This document shows, in pieces, positions 48,158 to 56,966 of a stretch of 64,000 nt of DNA. The stretch covers positions 21,455 through 85,454 of the forward strand of contig NZ_MEIR01000077.1 in NCBI RefSeq assembly GCF_002777825.1. The letters run 5' to 3'. Position numbers and translations under genes: made by a program. The notes below the pieces were generated by a model. It was not told the DNA's origin. It was given only the letters and a program-made list of their open reading frames with translations, and did no database searches. This DNA comes from Snodgrassella alvi. Lineage in GTDB: Bacteria; Pseudomonadota; Gammaproteobacteria; Burkholderiales; Neisseriaceae. Each line of letters starts with the position of its first letter. Position 1 is the first letter of the stretch.

Positions 48158-48532
48158 TTACATAAATCCTGCTGCTTCATAAAACGCAATTTGTACAGGA
48201 GACTTATAACCTACGGCTGCACTATTAACTACAGCACTGTACTGTCTATTACCACACAGAACAGCAATCCAGTCTGATGCATGTGCATCAACAGTATCTA
48301 ATGCAACTTTTATAACTTTAGCCCATGAACTATAATTTTTATTATAAAAAATCTCAAAAACAGCATGAACGCCGATCATAGTTGTAGAACCATTTCTGAT
48401 TTTGGTGAGTACTTCATCCTCCAGACGAATTACATCATCGCTTATATTCTCGATACTGTTACACTGCTGTGAACCACCCCACAACGTATTAATTATCATA
48501 ACATATTCGGATTTCAATTGATTACTAATCAT
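48158..48532 (-). CDS. Unrecognised 124-residue protein, cargo gene
   Basis: The ATG at 48532 has AGGAG at 7 nt; the earlier ATG at 48556 encloses that site. The protein (ISNQLKSEYVMIINTLWGG, SSWAKVIKVALDTVDAHASDWIAV, split here) is soluble with no signal peptide. I do not recognise a family. It lies between the fibre remnant and the lipoprotein, in the recombination-prone spot, so it is probably a moron or receptor-related accessory gene. Confidence 0.65.
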   Translation of the reverse strand: MISNQLKSEYVMIINTLWGGSQQCNSIENISDDVIRLEDEVLTKIRNGSTTMIGVHAVFEIFYNKNYSSWAKVIKVALDTVDAHASDWIAVLCGNRQYSAVVNSAAVGYKSPVQIAFYEAAGFM

Positions 48533-48624
48533 AATTGAACTCCTCTTCATTTTCATTAGTTTGTAGAATTGAGTGAAAAAACTTTGTTTTCAAAAACGGA
48601 TTTAAGGTACTGGATATGAGCGTA

Positions 48625-48735
48625 CTATTGGTTTTTAAGCAATCTACCAAAGCAGAAGTCATTGCAAAACACTGTACTACCTTCCCATTGATAAACGCCT
48701 TTGTCCCAGAACATAGCTTTTTTTAAATTTGTCAT
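48625..48735 (-). pseudogene. Truncated tail fibre N-terminus
   Basis: Directly after tail protein I (stop and start overlap as TAATG) lie 36 codons beginning TNLKKAMFWDKGVYQWEGS, which align with the start of the intact fibre gene (LKETSFWEEGIYQWETS), then diverge to a stop at 48625. This is the original fibre start, cut off by the insertion or duplication to its left. Confidence 0.85.
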
Positions 48736-49313
48736 TAAGCAGTTCCTTTGTTAAACGAGCCATCACGCAGTGCCTGTCCATTGTGTTGCAGCGGTACGGC
48801 GGTATAATCCAGACTGGCCAGCACGCAGCGTGCCGGCGCAAAAGCAGCCAGAGTATGACGTAATAAAGCGGCCTGTTGATTGGTAATCGGGTTATTCAGC
48901 AAAATACGGTAATGCGCCCAATAAGCATTATGTCCATGCACATATAAACCGGAGCGCTGAATATTCCCGTTGTGCTGTTGATGATTAAGCCCTTCAATAA
49001 TGGTGATTTCACCAAAACCGAGACGGCGAACGATTTCTCTTAACGCCCAAGGAGTTCCCTTGCTGCGGTGAAGTTCATATGCACCTTTAATCAACTGGCG
49101 TTTGGCCTGATCGCTTTCGGCCAACCAGTAGCCATTTACGCCGAGAATACAATGGCTTTCAGCCAAAAGTTCAAGATGATCGGCCAGTACCAGATTTACT
49201 AATCGAGGCATAAGCTGTGGCGTACTGACCATATCCAGCCGCAAGCCAAGAGCAGCCAGTGCCCGCATACGCTGGTCTCGTTCAATCACAGCAGCATAAA
49301 TGAGCTTAGCCAT
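48735..49313 (-). CDS. Tail protein I (P2 gpI-like)
   Basis: Baseplate wedge protein linking to the fibres. ERDQRMRALAALGLRLDM, the LNHQQHNGNIQRSGLYVHG region, and an Ala-rich DYTAVPLQHNG C-terminus match the P2 I family. 192 residues. It overlaps J by 8 bases. Confidence 0.88.
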   Translation of the reverse strand: MAKLIYAAVIERDQRMRALAALGLRLDMVSTPQLMPRLVNLVLADHLELLAESHCILGVNGYWLAESDQAKRQLIKGAYELHRSKGTPWALREIVRRLGFGEITIIEGLNHQQHNGNIQRSGLYVHGHNAYWAHYRILLNNPITNQQAALLRHTLAAFAPARCVLASLDYTAVPLQHNGQALRDGSFNKGTA

Positions 49314-50451
49314 CCACAGCCTCCTCCGCTATGGTGAGGCTCAGATTAGTACAGTGCGCCCAAGTATCGGCGGCAACTGTAGTCAGTTTGAGCTCTGGCG
49401 TTGCAACGTTATAGACGCCGTCAACCTTTAATAAAGCCTGAATCACCAGCGGTACCACATCCACCCCCAGCCGCTGCTCCTGACTGTTTTGATATTGCTG
49501 CCAAGCAGCTTTAGCCGCAGTCAGTACTGCCTGAGCATCAGCACCGACAAACAGCGTTAAGGTTGCAGCAACCTGATAATTGAAAGTTTTGGGTGCACGT
49601 ACTACTACCCGATCACATAACGGACGTACACGTTCATCCGATAATGCTGTCTGTACCTGATTAATCAGCTCCATTGATGGCAGACCGGCTTTAGTAAGTA
49701 AAGTTACGGCAACCACTCCTCCTAAGGGGTTACCCTCTTTATCGGTATCATTGGTTACATAAACATCAATAATGTCCTGACTAACCTGACGAGTAAAATA
49801 TTCATAGGCACCAACCGGACCAGCCACTGAAAATGATTCCGGTGCCAGCAGAATGCGTACCCGATAGGCATCATCACTTTCAACATCCACTCCACCACTT
49901 GAAGTGGTAATATTACTAACTTTGACCTCAGCAATATCAGACAGATGGTCTGCTAAAGTATTAATCTGCCCGGCTGACCAGCCATTGCCCACAATACCAG
50001 TTGACTGACAGACAGCAGCCAGCTCAACACTGGTACTGGCAGCCGTAAGCAAACCTGCTTCAACAGTGGCAAATATCAGCGAATCTACAGTAACTCTGGT
50101 TCCTTTAGGAATCACAACCTGTTCTTTACCTGTCAGTTTGGCCTGAAAACGCAGCGTTGTTTGAGCCGGTTGTGCCTGTAACCTTGGTGTATGAACATCA
50201 TCTCCGCATAAATCCAGCATTAAACCAGTAGCAAAGCGTACATGCTGCTGCCGATAAGCTTCATTTATCTGTTGCCGAGTCAGCGCCTCGCGATAAGCAT
50301 AAGTATTGATCAGCAAACGCTCAATATGTGCCGGCTGTAATACCTTGCCGGTACGATTCTGATAATCAGTTATCGTCTCAGCCAGAATTGTTGCCAGATC
50401 GTCTTCAACTACCTTTACATCTGCCCGCGCCAGCTTAGTTAAATCTGTCAT
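49306..50451 (-). CDS. Baseplate assembly protein J (P2 gpJ-like)
   Basis: Wedge protein of contractile baseplates. N-terminal FATGLMLDLCGDD, a central GVDVESDDAYRVRILLAPESFSVAGPVGAYEYF-type core (given in pieces: DDAYRVRILLAPESFS, AGPVGAYEYFTRQ) and DVYVTND. 381 residues, longer than P2 gpJ (302) owing to its N-terminal part. Overlaps W by 4 bases. Confidence 0.9.
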   Translation of the reverse strand: MTDLTKLARADVKVVEDDLATILAETITDYQNRTGKVLQPAHIERLLINTYAYREALTRQQINEAYRQQHVRFATGLMLDLCGDDVHTPRLQAQPAQTTLRFQAKLTGKEQVVIPKGTRVTVDSLIFATVEAGLLTAASTSVELAAVCQSTGIVGNGWSAGQINTLADHLSDIAEVKVSNITTSSGGVDVESDDAYRVRILLAPESFSVAGPVGAYEYFTRQVSQDIIDVYVTNDTDKEGNPLGGVVAVTLLTKAGLPSMELINQVQTALSDERVRPLCDRVVVRAPKTFNYQVAATLTLFVGADAQAVLTAAKAAWQQYQNSQEQRLGVDVVPLVIQALLKVDGVYNVATPELKLTTVAADTWAHCTNLSLTIAEEAVDG

Positions 50452-50819
50452 TTACGCACCAATCCAATATCTGTTTGATAAATTTCACCTGCTACCTCTC
50501 CTGCTATATGCCAGTGGACAGTTATCGTTAACTCTGGTGCATGACCTGTAAAGCTAACGCGCTCCACCACCACGCGCTTTTCCCATGTCTGAATAGCCAG
50601 AATCACTTCGCGAGTCACCCCGGGAACAAATACATCTTCTGGTGTATCCAGATAATCCAGATGGTTAGAACCAAAAGCCGGACGGGCAACATCGGTTCCC
50701 TTGCGTGTCATTAAAATATTCAAAATACATTGATTAATATCATCAATGCCGGCCACAATATCGCCACCGCTTTCCTGCGGTGCTAGCTGCCAGTGGCGGG
50801 TACGTGGTGTAATTGTCAT
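50448..50819 (-). CDS. Baseplate protein W (GPW/gp25 family)
   Basis: The ATG at 50819 directly precedes TITPRTRHWQLAP and has GGAAAAGAG upstream. The family core CILNILMTRKGTDVARPAFGS and DYLDTPEDVFVPG is present. 123 residues, near P2 gpW (115). The open frame upstream to 50852 runs through a terminator hairpin and is not coding. Confidence 0.9.
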   Translation of the reverse strand: MTITPRTRHWQLAPQESGGDIVAGIDDINQCILNILMTRKGTDVARPAFGSNHLDYLDTPEDVFVPGVTREVILAIQTWEKRVVVERVSFTGHAPELTITVHWHIAGEVAGEIYQTDIGLVRK

Positions 50820-50835
50820 AGCTCTTTTCCAGTAA

Positions 50836-50865
50836 TAAAAAATCCCTGCCATTGTTGGCAGGGAT
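50836..50865 (-). terminator. Intrinsic-terminator-like hairpin between V and W
   Basis: A perfect 10-bp stem (ATCCCTGCCA at 50842-50851, TGGCAGGGAT at 50856-50865), loop TTGT, followed on the minus strand by T6. It lies inside the tail operon, between V and W. Confidence 0.85.
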
Positions 50866-50899
50866 GAAAAACGGGTATGAATGAGCGTTTAGTTGAACA

Positions 50900-51550
50900 T
50901 CAATTCGGTGTACCTGTATTACCACCTGAAGTCAGATCTGGATGAGTGTGACTCTTAAGGCTTTTACCATCTGCCACCACATCACCTCCTTTAACCCTAA
51001 TCGTGCCGGCAATCGATGCTGCAGCATCACCCCCGCCAGAACCGGCCATACCGCCCTGATAGGTTAATTTTCCCTGCACCAGTAAATTGCCTGTAGCTGT
51101 AGTAGACGGCGCATCCAAAGTGATTTCACTGGCCTGAACCAACACCGTATCTGCTTCTACTACCACCTTGCCGGCAGTATGCACATAAACCTCGCCACTG
51201 TTGCGATCATGACTGATTACCGTGCCATTACTAAACTTTTTCATCCATATATCATTGCTCTTTGTCGGGGTAGTATCATTCTGATTATATAAGGCTCCCA
51301 GAACTACTCCACTTTCACCTCTTGCATCAAGAATACATGCCACCAGCTCACCTACATCTGGTAAAGAATAAAAGCAGTTTCTGCCAGCGGCCGCAGTAAG
51401 CATTGGCAGCCAGTCAGTCTGCATATTCTCCAGTGCCGGAATATTTACTTTAAGCAAATGCCTGCCAGCATCAATGGCTTCCACAACGCCAAACTGTAAG
51501 GTTGCCCCAAATTCATACAGTTTCTGCATATTTTTCCCCATCGGCATCAT
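50900..51550 (-). CDS. Baseplate spike V (P2 gpV-like)
   Basis: Central spike of the P2-like tail. OB-fold start (FGVVEAIDAGRHLLKVNIPALE), GVVLGALYNQND and a beta-helix C-terminus with the HxH tip motif in LKSHTHPDLTSGG. About 209-216 residues depending on which of the first three ATGs is used; the true start is uncertain as it overlaps the D gene. Size normal for P2 gpV (211). Confidence 0.9.
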   Translation of the reverse strand: MMPMGKNMQKLYEFGATLQFGVVEAIDAGRHLLKVNIPALENMQTDWLPMLTAAAGRNCFYSLPDVGELVACILDARGESGVVLGALYNQNDTTPTKSNDIWMKKFSNGTVISHDRNSGEVYVHTAGKVVVEADTVLVQASEITLDAPSTTATGNLLVQGKLTYQGGMAGSGGGDAAASIAGTIRVKGGDVVADGKSLKSHTHPDLTSGGNTGTPN

Positions 51551-52610
51551 CAGCTATATATTCGATCATATTGATTTCCAGAGACGTACTATAACCAGAA
51601 CTGCGACTCACATTATGGCTGGCCTGCTTAATCTGATAATTTCCCGACATCTTGCCATAACCGCGCAATCGTATAATCTGACCGGCCACCAGCTTTACAT
51701 TGCCAAACAACTCCAGACTACCAGTTACCTGACACTGACGCGCATCAGTAAGTGCAGCATCAGCACGTGCAGTTAACTGCTGTTGCGATTCCCCCTTATT
51801 GGCCACAATCTTTAACATGTCACCACTTGCGCTCTGTTTACTCTGCGGCCGCAAAGGCTGCCCTTTGCGTTTTACCGTCCGCACCTGTTTAGCTTTAGTA
51901 TCATAGCCGCAAGCCACTACCTCATCTGGCACACCTTTGAGCTGATCACGAAAACTTGCAGACACTACTTCTTCCGGCTGCAACACCAGCACTGGTTCTT
52001 GTGCCGTTAATTCCGTATTGGCAATAAAAGCTAAAGTCTGATCGACAATTTTAAAAGTATAGCCAAACTGCTTTGCCAGCCGCGCCAAAAATTCCACATC
52101 ACTTTCCTGATACTGAGTAATACGTTCAATCTCCAGATTGGCAATCGAATTTTTCAGCACCAGCTGCAATCTTGCAGCCACCTGCTGCACAATTTTTTCC
52201 AGTGTCGTTTTCTCATATGCTCTTGGCTGTAAAGTGCGGCTGGCACGGGTAATCCCCGTGGAGAGAGCTTTCAAAGTGATCACATTGGGCTTGAACGCAT
52301 AATCAATATCAGCAATCTCAAAATTGCCCAGATTTACCATACCGGTAAACTGGTCTCCCAGCGTAAACGACAGCATATCGCCTTGATCTGGATACCAGCT
52401 ACGCAGCCATCTGCCATCCGTATCCTCAAACGATACCGACAACTCATCCGATTGTTCGCCCAGATAATCCGTATAGTTGATACTAAGCAGATAAGGCCTT
52501 ATTGCCAGAGTAATATCTTTTTTCTCATAGCTTATAGTAAAGTCTGGCATCGTAACTGGATGGGTTCGCCCCAAATCGGATGCTCCTGTCAGTAGACTCA
52601 ACGCATCCAT
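51513..52610 (-). CDS. Late control D-type baseplate hub (P2 gpD-like)
   Basis: 365-residue baseplate hub; in P2 a gene D. It contains TDYLGEQSDELSVSFEDTDGRW, YEKTTLEKIVQQVAARLQL, DVEFLARLAKQFGYTFKI, and QVTGSLELFGN, all standard. The start overlaps X (LysM-like) by 13 bases; the stop overlaps the V start. Confidence 0.92.
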   Translation of the reverse strand: MDALSLLTGASDLGRTHPVTMPDFTISYEKKDITLAIRPYLLSINYTDYLGEQSDELSVSFEDTDGRWLRSWYPDQGDMLSFTLGDQFTGMVNLGNFEIADIDYAFKPNVITLKALSTGITRASRTLQPRAYEKTTLEKIVQQVAARLQLVLKNSIANLEIERITQYQESDVEFLARLAKQFGYTFKIVDQTLAFIANTELTAQEPVLVLQPEEVVSASFRDQLKGVPDEVVACGYDTKAKQVRTVKRKGQPLRPQSKQSASGDMLKIVANKGESQQQLTARADAALTDARQCQVTGSLELFGNVKLVAGQIIRLRGYGKMSGNYQIKQASHNVSRSSGYSTSLEINMIEYIADDADGEKYAETV

Positions 52611-52819
52611 GGTGGCATATCCTCCTGTGCTGTATGCGTATCCGACTGAATGACTGGAATCAGTACCGTCAGATTGGCAGTAAACTGTTCAGCCAGCGGT
52701 AAATGCGGATTAGCGGCAATCAGCCGGTCAAGCATCGTGGCATCACCATAGTATTTATGTGCAATCAAATCCCAGCGATCCCCTTCACAAGTCTGATATT
52801 GCAAAACTGAATCAACCAT
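52598..52819 (-). CDS. Tail protein X (P2 gpX-like, LysM fold)
   Basis: 73 residues: YQTCEGDRWDLIAHKYYGDATMLDRLIAANP resembles the LysM-like gpX fold (quoted in part: GDRWDLIAHKYYGD). Associated with the hub D. Overlaps D by 13 bases and sits 2 bases after U. Confidence 0.9.
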   Translation of the reverse strand: MVDSVLQYQTCEGDRWDLIAHKYYGDATMLDRLIAANPHLPLAEQFTANLTVLIPVIQSDTHTAQEDMPPWMR

Positions 52820-52821
52820 AA

Positions 52822-53718
52822 TCAGGCCTCATCCTTTCTCGCAGCCAGCCACGCCATTAATGACTGGGCGCCGGTAGTTGCATTACTGATACTATCCTCC
52901 ACCATCGATAACAGCCTTTCACTCTTATCCAACCAGTCTCCCCACTCACCACTGTCATAACCGGTCTGAATCAGATTCACACATTCTTCCAGCTGATGAA
53001 CCGCCTGACCAGTATATGACAGGAAATCTGCCGCACCAGACAGATCACTAAACCATGCACCTACCTCAGGCAAAGTATTTAGTTTGCTTAGCGTCTGGCC
53101 GCCAACAGTCAGCGCATCGGCAATCATACCCAGCCAGCCAGAAGTATTATGTTGCATGGTACGCGCACACGTAAGCAGGTTCTGAATCTCAGTGACATTC
53201 TGCTCAACGGCATGATAAATACGTACCCCTGTCTGTACCGCCGCCGCAACCTTGTTAACAGCCCCTTTAATCGAATCCGGCATAAAAGAAAGCAGCGGAT
53301 TCTGACCCTTCATGATGCCCGGCGTTGGTAACGGATTATTCGGATCACCAACAAACTCAAGCAGCTCAACACTGATTTCACGCGCGGCAGTACGTCCCTG
53401 TGCATCCTGAATCAAAGTAGTGCTGCTTAACTGCTGAATAACAAACCAGCCAACAAAACGCCCCGAACCAAACACCAGCGCCAGAGCCTGCTGTGCTTCC
53501 TTGGCCTGAATCAATGCAGTATAGGCACTATCAGGATTACTCAGCTTCCAGTGCAGCAGCATACCAAAACGAATGGTTGTTAAATCATTGCCGGTAGCCT
53601 GTAGGCGTGGACGGCCGGCCAACACATCATGTTTGGCAAAAACAGCACCATGCGTTTCTTCATAACTGCTGAAACTATCCAACACTTCAAATCGAATATC
53701 TCCTAGCATTGCATACAT
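52822..53718 (-). CDS. Tail protein U (P2 gpU-like, with C-terminal extension)
   Basis: N-terminal 135 residues match P2 gpU (LGDIRFEVLDSFSSYEETHG, GRPRLQATGNDLTTIRFGM). The C-terminal half, up to 298 residues, is an extra helical extension absent from P2 gpU (159 residues) but known in some P2-like tailocins and prophages. Overlaps the tape measure stop by 1 base. Confidence 0.88.
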   Translation of the reverse strand: MYAMLGDIRFEVLDSFSSYEETHGAVFAKHDVLAGRPRLQATGNDLTTIRFGMLLHWKLSNPDSAYTALIQAKEAQQALALVFGSGRFVGWFVIQQLSSTTLIQDAQGRTAAREISVELLEFVGDPNNPLPTPGIMKGQNPLLSFMPDSIKGAVNKVAAAVQTGVRIYHAVEQNVTEIQNLLTCARTMQHNTSGWLGMIADALTVGGQTLSKLNTLPEVGAWFSDLSGAADFLSYTGQAVHQLEECVNLIQTGYDSGEWGDWLDKSERLLSMVEDSISNATTGAQSLMAWLAARKDEA

Positions 53719-56264
53719 CAGTAACTCCTTAACTCTTTTGCCTGCATCATGCGCCGGTACATCTGTTCAAATTCGCGCTGACTCAGTGCCAAAGCCTGCT
53801 GAATCACCGAACGGTCTGCATTACCGTTAACTTGAATAGTCGGATTAAAATTAATGGTTACTGCACTGGAATCATGTCCTGCCGGATAGCGATTCTGCGC
53901 AAATTCTGCTGCATTAAGCTGCATCTTTTCATTAAGCTGAGCAGTCAACGTACCGGAGCGGCTTTTGAATTTCTGCTGTAAGCGCTCAGCAACCAGACCG
54001 ATCGCTGTAACTGGTTTGTCTGCGCCGAGATCAAGCCCCAGATGCATACCTTCCATCAGCGAACCGCCTATGCTTTTAAATACACGGCTAGGTGAATTAA
54101 TCCCTAATACAGATTTAGCCTTATTAATAATCTTACTGGCGAACTCACCTACTGCATTAACAGCCCTACTGATGCCCTCAGTAAAACTTTTAACCAGACC
54201 ATCAATAATATTGCGTCCAAACTCACTGAATTTTGCCGGTAATTCCTTAAAAAATTTCATTCCTGCTTCAAATTTAGTTTTAACTGTATCCCATAAACCA
54301 ACAAAAAAATTCTTAATTGGTTGCCAATATTTATAAATCAACAATGCTGCTGCACCAATTGCCAGAGCAACCAAACCTATAGGCGTCATCAAAAAAGCCC
54401 TGCCTACGGCCATAATCGCGTGGCGCAGCAGATTCAGCACAATACGGCCTTTACCCAATGCACTGAAACCCCTGCCCAGACTGGAAAAAACCGTAAACAA
54501 AGGTTTTGCTACTTTGGTAATCAAACCAAATGACTGCACAATTTTCTTAATTGGCGCAATGGCAGTACGCCCAATCGTGGCAAATGCCTTTTGCAGTAAA
54601 CCCAGTGCTGAGCGCCCCTTATTGAACACCGCAAAATTCTTGCCCACACCAGCCAGCCTGCTGCCAAAAGACAACAGCTTCTGGCGCAATGAGCCGGCAG
54701 ACTTTCCCACTGAGGTAATAGCGGAACGTAAACGCTGAAACACCGAACCACCCTGCTTGAGGTCACGTGCAATCTGAAAACGGGCAAAAATAGTACGTAA
54801 TAGCGCCAGCGGACCAGTAACCATGGTAATAGCATAACGAACCAACAGCAGCGTCATCCGTAGCCCGGCCAAACCTACACCAAGAGCCACCACAGATTTA
54901 ATCAGCGCTGGATGCTTCTGAATAAAAGGCAATACCGTATTGAGCAGCACATCTTTGGCTACCTGAGCAAAAGTATTAATATCAGGTGCCAGCGTGGCAC
55001 CAAAAGCATTGCCTACCTCAATCACTGCATCGTGTAAATTACCCATACTCACCGCAAGCGTATTAGTCTGAAGCTGAGCACGCTGATCCAGAGAAGGCTG
55101 CTTACCCATTCGGGTTTGCATGGCGGCAAAACCAGCACCGCCGCCCTGAGCTGCGGCTGAAGCAATCTGTCCACCACGCTTCCCGAATACCGCATCCATC
55201 ATATTCAACGCAGCACGGTCACCATATTTCGCTTTAACTTTATTAAAATTTGCTTCCAGCTCACCTACAACCACATGCATATCTTTAAGCGAGCCGTCTT
55301 TATTAAACAGACTAAACTTCACACCTGATTTCTGCATCATCTGGCGCATTTCCACACTCATCGCAGCGGTAGCCTGCTGCATGGCTTTTGGCCCCTGTGC
55401 CAGCCTGTCCAGAAACTCCCCCATACCATCTGCTGCCGCAGATTTGCTAACACCACCATGTATTGCCATTCCCTCCAAGGCATATATTTTCTGCTGATTC
55501 TGTAAACCAGTCAGATGTAGCCTTTGCAAGGGCGAAGCCATAGCAGCTTGAGATTTTTCAATATCCTCCAGACTCATACCCACAGAATGCGCAACTTTCT
55601 GCACAGCGTCCAGACCAGCAGACAATTCCGTATCTTTCAGCTTATAAGTCTGCATCAACCCCTTGGCTACAGAAATATCCTCAATCTTCTTGCCAAATAA
55701 CACATTAAAACTGGCAATTGCCTTCATCCCTCCCTGCAGTACCGCATCATCAGACATATTGGCCTGCTTCATACTGGTAGCAAGGTGGGTATAATCATTT
55801 TTGTTACCCGCTTGCTCAAGACTTAGCTGCGTAGCGTGGGCATTAATCTGATTAAACCTGCCCATGCTACCATCTTTCTGCATCATAGCCTGTTTCAGCC
55901 CGGTTTCCGCTGTTTCCCGTTCCATGTGAATTTTCACCGACTTCTCAACCGGCTTCATCCAGGTTGTAATAGTACTTTTGGTTTTAGCTAATTCCTCACC
56001 AATTTTCTTGCGCTGCCCCAGAATTTTGTTATGTCTGTCTACTGCTTCAGTTAGCCTATTCTTAGCACTGATTGCTTTCGCAGTTGCTGCAGACAAATTA
56101 TCTATAGACTGGATTTTCACCTGCAAACTCTGTACAGACCGCCCCATCTCCTCTATTTTTCTGGTTGCCATACCAATAGCAGAACCAAAGGCTTTAACAG
56201 AACGCTGTACCTCACCAAAATCAGAAACAAATCCACTATCCATATCGGCACCAATGTATTTCAT
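53718..56264 (-). CDS. Tail tape measure protein, P2-like module (gpT)
   Basis: Length determinant of the P2-like tail. A coiled-coil N-terminus is followed by the phage tape-measure core domain (MAQTEAQ-unrelated; KEQANKNDY-like LSLEQAGNKNDYTHLATSM region) and a hydrophobic helix pair (VGLAGLRMTLLLVRYAITM, AIGAAALLIYKYWQPIKNF) in the second half; the INSPSRVFKSIGGSLMEG motif near residue 750 is typical of tape measures. The ATG at 56264 is preferred to the TTG at 56276. About 848 residues, nearly the same as the Mu-like one (843). Confidence 0.92.
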   Translation of the reverse strand: MKYIGADMDSGFVSDFGEVQRSVKAFGSAIGMATRKIEEMGRSVQSLQVKIQSIDNLSAATAKAISAKNRLTEAVDRHNKILGQRKKIGEELAKTKSTITTWMKPVEKSVKIHMERETAETGLKQAMMQKDGSMGRFNQINAHATQLSLEQAGNKNDYTHLATSMKQANMSDDAVLQGGMKAIASFNVLFGKKIEDISVAKGLMQTYKLKDTELSAGLDAVQKVAHSVGMSLEDIEKSQAAMASPLQRLHLTGLQNQQKIYALEGMAIHGGVSKSAAADGMGEFLDRLAQGPKAMQQATAAMSVEMRQMMQKSGVKFSLFNKDGSLKDMHVVVGELEANFNKVKAKYGDRAALNMMDAVFGKRGGQIASAAAQGGGAGFAAMQTRMGKQPSLDQRAQLQTNTLAVSMGNLHDAVIEVGNAFGATLAPDINTFAQVAKDVLLNTVLPFIQKHPALIKSVVALGVGLAGLRMTLLLVRYAITMVTGPLALLRTIFARFQIARDLKQGGSVFQRLRSAITSVGKSAGSLRQKLLSFGSRLAGVGKNFAVFNKGRSALGLLQKAFATIGRTAIAPIKKIVQSFGLITKVAKPLFTVFSSLGRGFSALGKGRIVLNLLRHAIMAVGRAFLMTPIGLVALAIGAAALLIYKYWQPIKNFFVGLWDTVKTKFEAGMKFFKELPAKFSEFGRNIIDGLVKSFTEGISRAVNAVGEFASKIINKAKSVLGINSPSRVFKSIGGSLMEGMHLGLDLGADKPVTAIGLVAERLQQKFKSRSGTLTAQLNEKMQLNAAEFAQNRYPAGHDSSAVTINFNPTIQVNGNADRSVIQQALALSQREFEQMYRRMMQAKELRSY

Positions 56265-56407
56265 CCAATAACTCAAGAGATACTGGAATTCACCAACTTA
56301 TTATTTATTATTCATATAAATCATTACCGTTAACCCATCCCCGGTTCACAGCTCCTGCTACAAACCAGCATTGAATTAACGGTATTGTCACAACGGGCAG
56401 CAACCGC
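56265..56407. other. Structured gap between E' and tape measure
   Basis: Noncoding. TACCGTTAA (56325-56333) and TTAACGGTA (56376-56384) are 9-bp complementary arms that enclose a second smaller hairpin (GGTT...AGC...GCT...AACC). No T tract follows, so it is not a canonical terminator. Confidence 0.5.
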
Positions 56408-56570
56408 TTACAGCTTGCTGTATTTAGCCTTAATCTGCCGGTTAGCCTGTTGCTGCCATTGTAAAATTTCATCCAGAGACATTTCATCAATATCTGCTGG
56501 AGAAAAACCAAACCACCACGCTAAATCCGCAGCAGCCTGATAAAAACCATCCCAATCAGTGAGTACCCAG
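56408..56570 (-). CDS. GpE' extension (GpE family), likely made by +1 frameshift
   Basis: The +1 frame past the end of E encodes a clear GpE motif: LAWWFGFSPADIDEMSLDEIL followed by QWQQQANRQIK, and ends at 56408. No ATG, GTG or TTG occurs in this frame between the overlap and the conserved WWFGFSPADI motif, so it should be expressed by frameshifting as E'. The run CAGTTTTG near 56566 offers a simple +1 slip of the Phe codon. Confidence 0.7.
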
Positions 56571-56840
56571 ACAAAACTGACGCACCAGCGTGTAGTCCTC
56601 CCACGACAGTTCATCGAAATCTTCACTTTGCAGCCCTGAAGCCATAGCCAGACACTGTGCTTCCTGTAATACCGCATTATCCGGATACTGCTCAGCGGCA
56701 CGTTTAAAATCCTTAACCCGTACTCGGCGCAGCGTTAGTTCCGTTACCACACCATTCGGCGTTTGCAGCGGTTCCGCCAGCTTGATAACCTTACCTGTAC
56801 CCAATTGTTCTTGTAGCTGTTGCGCTTCAGTTTGTGCCAT
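56556..56840 (-). CDS. Tail assembly chaperone E (P2 gpE-like)
   Basis: The ATG at 56840 follows AAGGAATAGAT; the earlier ATGs up to 56861 overlap that site. 94 residues: PLQTPNGVVTELTLRRVRVKDFKRA is the standard tail chaperone E motif (shown in part as PLQTPNGVVTELTLRRV). The C-terminal SWEDYTLVRQFC precedes the frameshift site into E'. Confidence 0.88.
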   Translation of the reverse strand: MAQTEAQQLQEQLGTGKVIKLAEPLQTPNGVVTELTLRRVRVKDFKRAAEQYPDNAVLQEAQCLAMASGLQSEDFDELSWEDYTLVRQFCLGTH

Positions 56841-56903
56841 ATCTATTCCTTGAATCATCAATAAGCGCCGAATTCATTCAGCGTAAAAAAGCATTTCAAC
56901 CAT

Positions 56904-56935
56904 AAAAAACGCTCACCCTGATAAGCAGAGTGAGC
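56904..56935 (-). terminator. Terminator-like hairpin between FII and E
   Basis: Arms GCTCACCCTG (56911-56920) and CAGAGTGAGC (56926-56935) pair fully on the minus strand only, where the one mismatch becomes a G-U; G and T6 follow. It probably lowers transcription of the chaperone and tape measure relative to the highly made tube. Confidence 0.75.
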
Positions 56936-56966
56936 ATTTAATAACATCATTACCAATTGAAAATAA

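Noticed and set aside
56308..56511. Short minus-strand frame between E' and tape measure
   Set aside because: Overlaps the E' frame and a hairpin region; composition is not protein-like.
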